This document shows positions 1 through 6,530 of a stretch of 27,537 nucleotides of DNA, piece after piece. Origin of the DNA: an uncultured Prevotellaceae bacterium (GTDB lineage: Bacteria; Bacteroidota; Bacteroidia; Bacteroidales; Muribaculaceae). The notes beneath the pieces are model-generated. The model searched no databases and was not told the DNA's origin. It was given only the letters and a program-made list of their open reading frames with translations. The position numbers and the translations under genes are program-made. The stretch spans positions 1 to 27,537 of the forward strand of contig CAMFSS010000005.1 of assembly GCA_945983195.1 (NCBI GenBank), given 5' to 3'. Each line of letters starts with the position of its first letter. Positions within the stretch are counted from its first letter, which is position 1.

Positions 1-1619
1 GCGAAGGCGGGCCAATGACCGGGGAAAGCGCAGAATGGATTGACGTTCAGACTGCCGTCCTTGTAGATGTTGATGGTGGAAAGGTAATTCATAGGCACTC
101 GGGCGAGATAGTCGGCAGCACGGTGGTAACGCTCCTCGCGCAGCGCAAGGGTGCCGATGATTTCATCAATATAGGGTGCATCGGTGCGAGCATAGAGCTT
201 CAGGTGGCGGTAGAGCGGTGAGCCGGCAGCGATGGCGTGCTTTACGGCTATGAGCTGCGATGAAGTGAGCGTGTTCATCAGCCTGAACGAAGGAGTGCTG
301 TAGTCGATTGGATTCCAATATACGGTGCTGTTGCGAATCTCGTCGAGGGTGAGGCTGAGCAATTGCGTTTCGGGAATGATGCGCCACGGGTCGTCGAAAG
401 GCCAATAGGTGTGGCGTTGCTTTGTGGCAAACAAATTGTCGGCATAGCTGCACAGCAATATGGCGGTGGCATAGTCCTTCTGCCTCCAAAGAGCAGGGAT
501 CCAGTTTACATAGACGATATTCTGTAGCATACGGTTCCACTCTGTGGCATCGATCGCCAAAGTGTTCATCTTGCCTTCAATCCACCGCAAGTCGGAGAGC
601 AGTGAGTTACAACTGCCGAGTGCGGCATCTACTTTCATGCGGTAGGCACGGGCGTGGTCGCGGAAGTCGGGAGAGGAGAATTGCGACTGCATTGCCCTGG
701 CAATGTGCAGCGAGGCAGTGGCATAGTCGGAGTGGAACTCTCCGGCCTCGTAGGCAAGAAAGAATTCCCAGTCGCCACGGTAACGCGCTTTCTTGCTGCG
801 CAGTACCCGCTGCGCTACCTGCTTTATTGCGCAGAAGTGTGCAGAATCGGTTGAACAGTGCTGGATGTGTGCCATCAGTTCGGGGCAGTCGGGATTACGC
901 TCTGCCATATATGCCACGGCATCGGGGTGTACGATGGATTTGAAATCGCCCGAACGTGCGAAGAACCGGTTTGCCTTATTCACGTCGCCGAGCCTCGACC
1001 AGCATCCTGCCACATACTTCATTGCCATACGCTTCAACAGGTTGCTGTCGGGGAAATCGCGGAAACACTTGTCGTAGCTTTCCACGCACCCGGCATAGTT
1101 GCGTGCGGCAAACAGTGCCCTAACGAGTTGCAGTGCGTAGCGGTCCTTAAGGCGTGAACCTTGATATGCTTTGCACGATTCGATGATGTCGGTAAATTCT
1201 CCTGTGGTGCCGTATCTCGATTCGGGATAATACCACGGCGAAGCTACCTCTTTGCGCTTGCGCTCCAAATCCTTGGCGGTGTAGAGGAACTGCTCGATCT
1301 CACAGTCGTTGGTGTTGCGAATATAGGCAAGGAAAAGATTGTCGGGGTCACTTTCGGGGTCGTAGCCCTCATCATCGTAGAGCACCTTTGCAATGTCGTC
1401 GGCAGGGATTTCAGGTGATGTGAGCTGTTGCCACAGCCGCAGATTCTCACTGCGCTCAAATGAACACACACTGTTGCCATCAGTCCTCGAAGTGAAGAAC
1501 TTTGGCGTTGGTATTACCGGGAAAAACGGACCGCAAGCCTCAGCTGTAGGCACAGCTACGAGCATAGCTGCCATGCAGCTAATTATCGCTATCGGAAGAG
1601 TATATTTTGTCGATTTCAT
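1..1619 (-). CDS. Secreted helical-repeat (TPR-like) protein with N-terminal ACGPFF motif, 3' end missing
   Basis: The frame is open from the ATG at 1619 to the left edge (539 codons without a stop), so the C-terminus lies outside the window. The protein starts with a signal peptide of about 30 residues (MKSTKYTLPIAIISCMAAML, then VAVPTAEA), followed by CGPFFP. There is no proper lipobox before that Cys, so a type I signal is likelier than a lipoprotein signal. The rest is rich in Trp, Tyr, Arg and paired helices, for example LVRALFAARNYAGCVESYDK and LALREERYHRAADYLARVP, as in TPR solenoids. I recognise no catalytic domain. Its start overlaps the end of the preceding lipoprotein gene by 41 nt, so the two are almost certainly co-transcribed and translationally coupled. 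A periplasmic or outer-membrane scaffold partner of that lipoprotein is a reasonable inference; the function is unknown. Confidence 0.8.
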   Translation of the reverse strand, partial: MKSTKYTLPIAIISCMAAMLVAVPTAEACGPFFPVIPTPKFFTSRTDGNSVCSFERSENLRLWQQLTSPEIPADDIAKVLYDDEGYDPESDPDNLFLAYIRNTNDCEIEQFLYTAKDLERKRKEVASPWYYPESRYGTTGEFTDIIESCKAYQGSRLKDRYALQLVRALFAARNYAGCVESYDKCFRDFPDSNLLKRMAMKYVAGCWSRLGDVNKANRFFARSGDFKSIVHPDAVAYMAERNPDCPELMAHIQHCSTDSAHFCAIKQVAQRVLRSKKARYRGDWEFFLAYEAGEFHSDYATASLHIARAMQSQFSSPDFRDHARAYRMKVDAALGSCNSLLSDLRWIEGKMNTLAIDATEWNRMLQNIVYVNWIPALWRQKDYATAILLCSYADNLFATKQRHTYWPFDDPWRIIPETQLLSLTLDEIRNSTVYWNPIDYSTPSFRLMNTLTSSQLIAVKHAIAAGSPLYRHLKLYARTDAPYIDEIIGTLALREERYHRAADYLARVPMNYLSTINIYKDGSLNVNPFCAFPGHWPAF

Positions 1620-2652
1620 CAGCAGTGTATTTTGAAAGGTTTTGTTGGTCGAGGTGATATATAATGTTGCTGTGAGGTCGCTTTAAGAGGCGACGCTCTA
1701 TGGCAGCTTTCACAGCCAGCACTTCATCAGAGACTGATTTCTCGGTGCGCACAATGTCGCCCTTGCGGATTACTATATCTTTGTGGATTATATCGCAAAG
1801 CGCACGGTGACTGCTCGTTCCAAATGTGGCAAAATGTGCGGTGTCGGCGACATTCACCCCATTCAGTAGCCCCATAAATTGCCTTTTGCGAAACAGCAGT
1901 TGCCACGAGTAGGTGGGATATGCCACATCGAGGTGGAGCGGATAATCATCGAGATGGCTTAGGTATTTCTCAACATCGTCGATGCTGATGATGGAGTTTT
2001 TGGCATCGGGGTCGCTGAAATTGCCGGTGTTATATACCATCAGCACCCCATAGTCAACAGGCGGGGCCTTCCGCTCAAGTTGGTGCAGGCGTATGGTGGA
2101 GCTTAGCGACCATTGAAGCTCCTTATGGGCTATCTGCACCCGGGCAGAGTCGCACAGCGCGAAAAACGACTTCTCGGTCGAGGCGGTCCAGTCGCAGTCG
2201 AGCTGCAACCCTTCCACATCGATAAAATCGTTGTAGCCACACATTCGTCGCACTCGTTCTACTATCCGACTTGCCAACTGCCCTTCGCAGCCTTTGGCGG
2301 CTTTTAAAGCCTCTACAGTGATATATACCACGGGCACTAACAGCTTTGAATTGAGTGAATCGACAGTGACCTTGTAGTTACACGATGACATACGCATTGA
2401 GGCATTCGGCACTACCGCCTCAAACGTAGTGCATAAACTGCTACGGTTCTCTGCCGTCACATCAAACATACGCAGATAAATACGGTCAACATGGTGACGG
2501 TCCATGAATCTATAGTCTTCATGTCTGAGTTCCAGAACAGTCTTCCAATAGTACACGCCATTACATTCGATGTGCGTGAAATCGCCGTCGTTGCACGATG
2601 TGCATGAACATATTGCAGCAAGAAAAATCAGATATATAATCAGCAGTTTCAT
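1579..2652 (-). CDS. Lipoprotein with DUF3142/GH18-like TIM-barrel signature, likely non-classical
   Basis: The 357-residue protein begins MKLLIIYLIFLAAICS and then Cys17 in an I-C-S-C lipobox. An in-frame ATG 12 codons upstream (2688) would put a charged extension before the signal, so I start at 2652. Mid-protein there is EGLQLDCDWT, which resembles the GH18-type strand DGxDxDxE but with Glu for the first Asp, Gln for the second and Asp for the final Glu. It is followed by LSSTIRL and PPVDYGVLMVYNTG. This order (LQxDxD, then LSxT, then VDxxxxMxY) is what I recall of DUF3142, a TIM-barrel family related to glycosidases. The assignment is from memory and moderate. It ends with TAG. Downstream it overlaps the TPR-like gene by 41 nt, forming a two-gene unit. 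It is probably an envelope-anchored glycan-binding or hydrolysing protein. Confidence 0.75.
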   Translation of the reverse strand: MKLLIIYLIFLAAICSCTSCNDGDFTHIECNGVYYWKTVLELRHEDYRFMDRHHVDRIYLRMFDVTAENRSSLCTTFEAVVPNASMRMSSCNYKVTVDSLNSKLLVPVVYITVEALKAAKGCEGQLASRIVERVRRMCGYNDFIDVEGLQLDCDWTASTEKSFFALCDSARVQIAHKELQWSLSSTIRLHQLERKAPPVDYGVLMVYNTGNFSDPDAKNSIISIDDVEKYLSHLDDYPLHLDVAYPTYSWQLLFRKRQFMGLLNGVNVADTAHFATFGTSSHRALCDIIHKDIVIRKGDIVRTEKSVSDEVLAVKAAIERRLLKRPHSNIIYHLDQQNLSKYTADEIDKIYSSDSDN

Positions 2653-2713
2653 ATTTTTCCAAAAAATTCCAAGGTGGAGAATCAGCATGATTCCACCGTG
2701 GCAAATTTCGGGG

Positions 2714-2748
2714 AAAAATTATGCCCGACAAAGGAAAATGCCGGGCAT
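2714..2748 (-). terminator. Intrinsic terminator of the LytTR operon
   Basis: Arms ATGCCCG (2721-2727) and CGGGCAT (2742-2748) pair perfectly over 7 bp around a 14-nt loop. Read on the minus strand, the hairpin is followed directly by AATTTTTCC, a U-rich tail. It lies 36 nt after the stop of the gene ending at 2785, as expected for a rho-independent terminator. The lipoprotein gene starting at 2652 is therefore probably transcribed from its own promoter, which I could not identify. Confidence 0.65.
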
Positions 2749-2784
2749 TGTATGAAATGGGGTCGGTGGTGTATGAAATTGCGG

Positions 2785-3633
2785 TTATCGCCAGATTATG
2801 TAGTTGGTGCTCACCTCGGGCGATGGTGCTTCTTTGCCAAATTCGGTTCTGTTGCCCTCTGAATCTACGGCAAAGCCAAAAGCCTCAGAGCCTACGAGAT
2901 AGATGGCATTTGCCACGCCCATATCCACAAGCGTCTGCGCGAAATCGTGAAATGTGAGTCTGCTGCGGCTCAGCACCACCACCGTGGTGCCGTTCCACTC
3001 GGCAAGAGCCTTGCGGAGCGAGCGGCCTTTGGGCTTGTTCTCTACCAACTGGTTGCCCACCACAAGCGGATATTGTCGGAAGAAGTAGCCGTCGGACTCA
3101 ATGGCTTTTTCGAGAAACGGCGTGGCATCGGCTACGCCTATTGTTATGTTTCCGTCGATGATGGCGCAGAAGCCCGATTTTGCCTGTCCTTTGCTCACCA
3201 GATTGCCCTCAACTACATAGGCTCCAACAATGCCGCCATTGTCGCCGCGAATGTCGGCTGCCTGCATTGCCATCACCACATCGGGCGATTGCAGCACGTC
3301 GATGCCAATGTGGAGCTGTGGCGTGGCGTCGCGCGGAGTGAGAATGACGAGAGGCACACCGCCAACGACGGTATCCGTTATCTCCACATAGCCTTTCTTC
3401 ACCACCGTGGCAGTATCACCGTGGGCTACGGCTTCCTGCGTCACTGCCAACTCCTCGCTATCGGCAGCATCATCGCTGCTCCAAAGCAGAGCATACACTG
3501 TGGCGATTATTGCCACTACGGTGCACACGATGGCATAATAGAGCCAACGCGGAGGATTGGGAGTGCCGTTCCCGCTCTTTGACGTGATAATTCTTATCTC
3601 GTTGTCGTCGATGTCGATATTCTTTCTGCTCAT
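2785..3633 (-). CDS. Membrane-anchored phosphodiester glycosidase (NAGPA, PF09992)-like protein
   Basis: The 282-residue protein has a cytoplasmic N-terminus of about 30 residues, one transmembrane helix (WLYYAIVCTVVAIIATVYAL) and a large outside domain. The domain carries the order typical of the NAGPA/exopolysaccharide phosphodiester glycosidase fold: GGIVGAYVVEGNLVSKG and IDGNITIG early, then QYPLVVGNQLV, a Lys/Arg-rich GRSLRKALAEWNG, and finally LTFHDFAQTLVDMGVANAIY. The family normally ends this last helix with LDGG; here the residues are LVGSEA, so the motif is lost and activity is doubtful. The start ATG overlaps the stop of the LytTR gene (ATGA) and has a strong AAGGAGG ribosome site. 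This implies that it works with that regulator, perhaps as a membrane-bound sensor or anchor. The family assignment is by pattern recognition only. Confidence 0.7.
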   Translation of the reverse strand: MSRKNIDIDDNEIRIITSKSGNGTPNPPRWLYYAIVCTVVAIIATVYALLWSSDDAADSEELAVTQEAVAHGDTATVVKKGYVEITDTVVGGVPLVILTPRDATPQLHIGIDVLQSPDVVMAMQAADIRGDNGGIVGAYVVEGNLVSKGQAKSGFCAIIDGNITIGVADATPFLEKAIESDGYFFRQYPLVVGNQLVENKPKGRSLRKALAEWNGTTVVVLSRSRLTFHDFAQTLVDMGVANAIYLVGSEAFGFAVDSEGNRTEFGKEAPSPEVSTNYIIWR

Positions 3634-3995
3634 AGTCGTTCCTCCTTTTCTATATATTCCTTCAGGGCTTTCAGAGCCTCGCGTGAGGCAGTAGTCTCGC
3701 GCTTGAAGGTGCGGCAGTCCGACAGAATCAGCTTCTGTCGTGCCGGATTGATATAGGAAATGTATTCGCGGTTGATAATAAGGCTCTTGCCGATGCGGAT
3801 AAAGCGGTTGTCGCCACTTGTGACAAAATCCATCAGCTTGCGCTCAATCTGCCCCAGCTGCAAAGTAAGGACATACTCCGAGCCGTCGGCCAAGGTGATG
3901 ACCGAATAGTTCCCGTCGGCAGAGATAAGCACCACCGCCTCGCTCGGAACCCTGATAAGTTCGCCCGAAGTGCTGAAAGTCAAGCTCCTATCCAT
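3630..3995 (-). CDS. Stand-alone LytTR-family DNA-binding protein
   Basis: This is a 121-residue protein made almost wholly of one LytTR domain (about residues 10-112). Recognisable elements are the opening strand VVLISADGNYSVITLADGSE, the central FIRIGKSLIINREYISYINP (the family usually reads FxRxHRSxLVNxxxI) and the following strand KLILSDCRTFKR. There is no receiver domain in front, so it cannot be a classical phosphorylated response regulator. Control more likely comes from a partner. Its stop overlaps the start of the membrane-anchored protein (ATGA), giving a two-gene operon with a good -7 box just upstream. The arrangement recalls LytTR regulatory systems, in which a small LytTR protein is paired with a membrane protein that controls it, although those partners are usually multi-pass. 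Target genes are not evident. Confidence 0.88.
   Translation of the reverse strand: MDRSLTFSTSGELIRVPSEAVVLISADGNYSVITLADGSEYVLTLQLGQIERKLMDFVTSGDNRFIRIGKSLIINREYISYINPARQKLILSDCRTFKRETTASREALKALKEYIEKEERL
3641..3647 (-). promoter_or_regulatory. Strong Shine-Dalgarno site (AAGGAGG)
   Basis: On the minus strand AAGGAGG lies 7 nt before the ATG at 3633, inside the last codons of the LytTR gene. It fixes the start of the membrane protein. Such a consensus site is unusual in Bacteroidetes, and I saw none at comparable spacing before the other genes here. It points to high, coupled translation of the second gene. Confidence 0.75.
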
Positions 3996-4016
3996 AATTC
4001 ACATCGCTTAGTGGCA

Positions 4017-4024
4017 CAAAGTTA
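4017..4024 (-). promoter_or_regulatory. Bacteroidetes -7 promoter box (TAACTTTG) for the LytTR operon
   Basis: On the minus strand the sequence reads TAACTTTG, a full match to TAnnTTTG, 21 nt before the LytTR start codon at 3995. A TTG lies about 22 nt upstream as a loose -33 element. Transcription would begin close to 4010, giving a leader of roughly 10-20 nt. Confidence 0.55.
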
Positions 4025-4096
4025 GCAAAAATCGAGCAAATATCGGCAATAGCGATAGGCGTAATTTGTGCCGGGTGGGTTCTTCATTGCGATGAT

Positions 4097-4744
4097 TCAG
4101 GTGCGTGTGTAGGATGCGGGCTCTTTGTGGGTGAAGATGTCGACGAAGACTTTTACCCGTGCAAAATACTCGCGGATGTAGGTGACGATTGCCACGGTGA
4201 AGCGAGCATCGGCGGCGTTGAATGCTGCAATGTGGTGTGTGCCGAGATTCATGTGTTCGGCAAGGTAGATTGCGCGCTCGTTGTGGAATTGCTGCGAAAT
4301 GACGATAAAGCTGCGTATGCCGTAGACTTTCGCGGCTCTTACCACTGAGTCGAGGGTGCGATAGCCTTTGCCGTCGAGAATGATGTCGGAAGGGCTTACG
4401 CCGTGCTTGACGAGCGAATCGCGCATACACACCACTTCGTTCACGCCGTCGAGGCTGTTTTCATCGCCGCTGATGAGAATCTTGCGTATCTTCCCGGCCT
4501 TGTAGAGCTTTTCGGTAGCGTCGATGCGGAATGTGAAGAAGTAGTTTTGTTTTCGGCCAATGCGTGTTTGGGGTGTAGTGCCGAGCAGCAGGCCGTATTC
4601 GGCAGGCGGAATGTTTTCGATTTCGGAAAATGCCTTGCCCGTGGCATTGTTTACAATGACAAGATTGCAGATGCACATTATCAGTATGCACACAGTGGCG
4701 GCGATTCCTGCCGTCCACAATAATATTTTCAATGTTCGTTTCAT
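4097..4744 (-). CDS. SanA/YdcF-family (DUF218) envelope protein
   Basis: The 215-residue protein has one N-terminal membrane helix (LLWTAGIAATVCILIMCICN) and a DUF218 domain facing outward. Visible family marks are GLLLGT near residue 52, KIRKILISGDENS with the later E..CMRDSLVKHGV, DIILDGKGYRTLDSVVRA, and SFIVISQQFHNERAIYLAE. This matches the short SanA branch, whose Escherichia coli member affects outer-membrane barrier function and vancomycin exclusion; the molecular reaction is not known. It stands alone: the LytTR promoter begins after its stop, and upstream is a divergent 192-nt region shared with the CNNM/CorC gene. I found no clear -7 box for it, but a 7-bp inverted repeat (4791-4816) lies about 50-70 nt before its start. 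Confidence 0.85.
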   Translation of the reverse strand: MKRTLKILLWTAGIAATVCILIMCICNLVIVNNATGKAFSEIENIPPAEYGLLLGTTPQTRIGRKQNYFFTFRIDATEKLYKAGKIRKILISGDENSLDGVNEVVCMRDSLVKHGVSPSDIILDGKGYRTLDSVVRAAKVYGIRSFIVISQQFHNERAIYLAEHMNLGTHHIAAFNAADARFTVAIVTYIREYFARVKVFVDIFTHKEPASYTRT

Positions 4745-4852
4745 GCCAATCAGGGTGCTTTAATGCTATAACGCATGGCGTGGCACATTTATTGCCGTAT
4801 GCCTCTTGTCGGCAATCGGCAGTGCAGGGGAAAAATATGCACCCTTTCCGCT

Positions 4853-4891
4853 AAAGAAATTTTCTTTATATTGTAAGTGTGAAAATTTCAC
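4853..4891. promoter_or_regulatory. Two adjacent palindromes, candidate operators
   Basis: AAAGAAATTTTCTTT (4853-4867) and GTGAAAATTTCAC (4879-4891) are both perfect dyads around a single central base, 11 nt apart. The second ends 10 nt before the -7 box at 4902, so a bound dimer would cover the space where the -33 contact should be. This is typical placement for a repressor or activator site. The regulator is unknown. Confidence 0.5.
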
Positions 4892-4901
4892 GATTTTTAT
4901 G

Positions 4902-4909
4902 TAATTTTG
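4902..4909 (+). promoter_or_regulatory. Bacteroidetes -7 promoter box (TAATTTTG) for the CNNM/CorC gene
   Basis: TAATTTTG matches TAnnTTTG exactly and lies 27 nt before the start codon at 4937, giving a short leader. The same 11-mer TAATTTTGCAG recurs at 6376. The -33 region is not a clear match and is overlapped by the palindrome at 4879-4891. Confidence 0.6.
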
Positions 4910-4936
4910 CAGGGAAAACATCGGAATTAGGTTTTT

Positions 4937-6229
4937 ATGGATTCTGCTACTATAACGGTTCTTACGGTGACACTTGTTTCTATGGTGTTCTCGGCGTTCT
5001 TTTCGGGAATGGAGATTGCCTTCATTTCGTCGAACAAGGTGCGTGTGGGTATCGACACTCAGAAGGGTGGCATCACAAGCCGGATCATCGACACTTTCTA
5101 TAACCACAGCGATATGTTCATCTCTACAATGCTTGTGGGCAACAACATTATGCTGGTGGTCTACGGTATGGGCATGGCCAAGCTGTGCGAGCCGTGGCTG
5201 TGCTCGCTACTTGGCGGCAGCGATGTGCTTGTGCTTATTGCGCAGACGCTCATTTCTACAGGCATAATTCTGGTGACGGGGGAATTTTTCCCGAAGACGA
5301 TTTTCCGTGTGAATCCCAATGACTCGCTCCGCACATTTGCCACGCCGCTCTATCTTATCTATCTTCTGCTCTATCCGATCTCGCTGCTCACGTCGGCACT
5401 GTCGTCGCTGCTGATGCGCATTTTCGGCGTGAAACTCACGCACACTCGCGTGAAGGCTATCACTATGGGCGAGCTTGATGCCTACTTGCAGGAGAACATC
5501 GACACTACTGAGGAGGAGAACAAGGAGGTGGAGCGTGAGGTGAAGATTTTCCAGAATGCAATCGACTTTTCGAGCACCCATCTGCGCGACTGCATGGTGC
5601 CACGCAATGAGATGGTGGCGGTGAACATCGACACCACAGGCCGCGAGGAGCTGAGCCGACGCTTCACGCAGTCGGGGCTGTCGAAAATCGTTGTCTACCG
5701 CGACGATATCGACAATGTGCTCGGCTACATTCATGTGAGTGAGCTTTTCACACCCCAAAACAACTGGAAGGAGTGCATAAAGCCTGTGATTTTTGCTCCT
5801 GAGACGATGCTTGCCAACAAGATGATGCAGAGCCTGCTCAAAGAGAAGCGCAGCATGGCTGTGGTGATCGACGAGTTTGGCGGAACTGCCGGAATAGTCA
5901 CTCTCGAAGACCTGGTGGAGGAGATTTTCGGCGAAATCGAAGACGAGCACGACCACAACCGCCTAATTGCGCGGCAGACAGCCGAGGGCATCTATGAGTT
6001 CTCGGGCCGCATGGAGATTGAGGAAATAAATGAGAAATTCCACCTCGATATTCCCGAGAGCGACGAGTATCAGACCATCGCCGGATATATTCTGTATAAT
6101 CTTGAAGAGATACCAGCCGTGGGCGACACTTTCACGGTCGACGGTACCAAAATCACCATTCTTAAGAAATCGGCTGCACGCATCGAACTTGTGCAGCTCG
6201 ACACCACAGTCAGCCCCGAAGAGAAGTAG
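4937..6229 (+). CDS. CNNM/CorC (HlyC) family membrane protein, GldE-like
   Basis: The 430-residue protein has the full family layout: an N-terminal DUF21/CNNM membrane domain of about 185 residues (helices near 5-27, 60-85, 95-118 and 130-160, with the motif GEFFPKTIFRVNP), a tandem CBS pair (from RDCMVPRNEMVAVN to VVIDEFGGTAGIVTLEDLVE, about 215-335), and a C-terminal CorC_HlyC domain (about 350-422). Relatives transport or regulate magnesium and other divalent cations. In Bacteroidetes the gliding and secretion-linked GldE belongs to this family and has similar length. The usual GldE neighbours (ssb, gldD) are absent, so I do not name it gldE. T9SS-sorted proteins downstream make a secretion link plausible but unproven. 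It appears monocistronic, with its own promoter and a hairpin after its TAG stop. Confidence 0.9.
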   Translation: MDSATITVLTVTLVSMVFSAFFSGMEIAFISSNKVRVGIDTQKGGITSRIIDTFYNHSDMFISTMLVGNNIMLVVYGMGMAKLCEPWLCSLLGGSDVLVLIAQTLISTGIILVTGEFFPKTIFRVNPNDSLRTFATPLYLIYLLLYPISLLTSALSSLLMRIFGVKLTHTRVKAITMGELDAYLQENIDTTEEENKEVEREVKIFQNAIDFSSTHLRDCMVPRNEMVAVNIDTTGREELSRRFTQSGLSKIVVYRDDIDNVLGYIHVSELFTPQNNWKECIKPVIFAPETMLANKMMQSLLKEKRSMAVVIDEFGGTAGIVTLEDLVEEIFGEIEDEHDHNRLIARQTAEGIYEFSGRMEIEEINEKFHLDIPESDEYQTIAGYILYNLEEIPAVGDTFTVDGTKITILKKSAARIELVQLDTTVSPEEK

Positions 6230-6256
6230 GTCTGCAGTTGCCTCCCTGAGTTACAT

Positions 6257-6294
6257 TCGCCAAAATGCTGTGAAATATATCACTGCGTGGCGAG
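6257..6294 (+). terminator. Possible terminator hairpin after the CNNM/CorC gene
   Basis: TCGCCA (6257-6262) pairs with TGGCGA (6288-6293) and encloses a smaller GC plus GTGA/TCAC stem with a 6-nt loop. Only a weak T-rich stretch (ATGTTTT) follows, so this may be an RNA processing or 3'-end element rather than a strong terminator. The rest of the 6230-6530 gap is AT-rich non-coding sequence holding the promoter box at 6376; I see no gene in it. Confidence 0.4.
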
Positions 6295-6375
6295 TAAATA
6301 TGTTTTAAAGCATAGTCAGATCAAATTTACGCAATTTGAAATCGTTATTACGCTATTATGTGCGCGTAATAGGGC

Positions 6376-6383
6376 TAATTTTG
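6376..6383 (+). promoter_or_regulatory. Bacteroidetes -7 promoter box (TAATTTTG) before the ELW-repeat gene
   Basis: TAATTTTG is an exact TAnnTTTG match 147 nt before the start at 6531. The -33 element is not obvious. If used, the mRNA has a leader of about 140 nt that is AT-rich just before the start codon (ACTAATTAATTAACT), which could hold post-transcriptional control. It is the only clear promoter box I found ahead of the SusC/SusD genes. Confidence 0.45.
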
Positions 6384-6530
6384 CAGTGGAAAGTGGCTTT
6401 GGAGCGTTATGGCCGAAAGTGAGAATTAAGATTCCGAAGCCCGACATAAACCGAAGTTTTTGTTGGATATTAACATATTTACCAAAACCTAAAAGAATAA
6501 AAATTTACTAATTAATTAACTTTTTCACTT

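Noticed and set aside
2947..3582. 211-codon plus-strand ORF opposite the membrane-anchored protein
   Set aside because: It is His-rich shadow translation; the minus strand has a signal-anchor helix, coupling overlap and a strong ribosome site.
4766..5107. Minus-strand ORF across the divergent promoter region
   Set aside because: It lacks any family feature, overlaps the start of the well-supported CNNM/CorC gene and the promoter, and shows no coding pattern.
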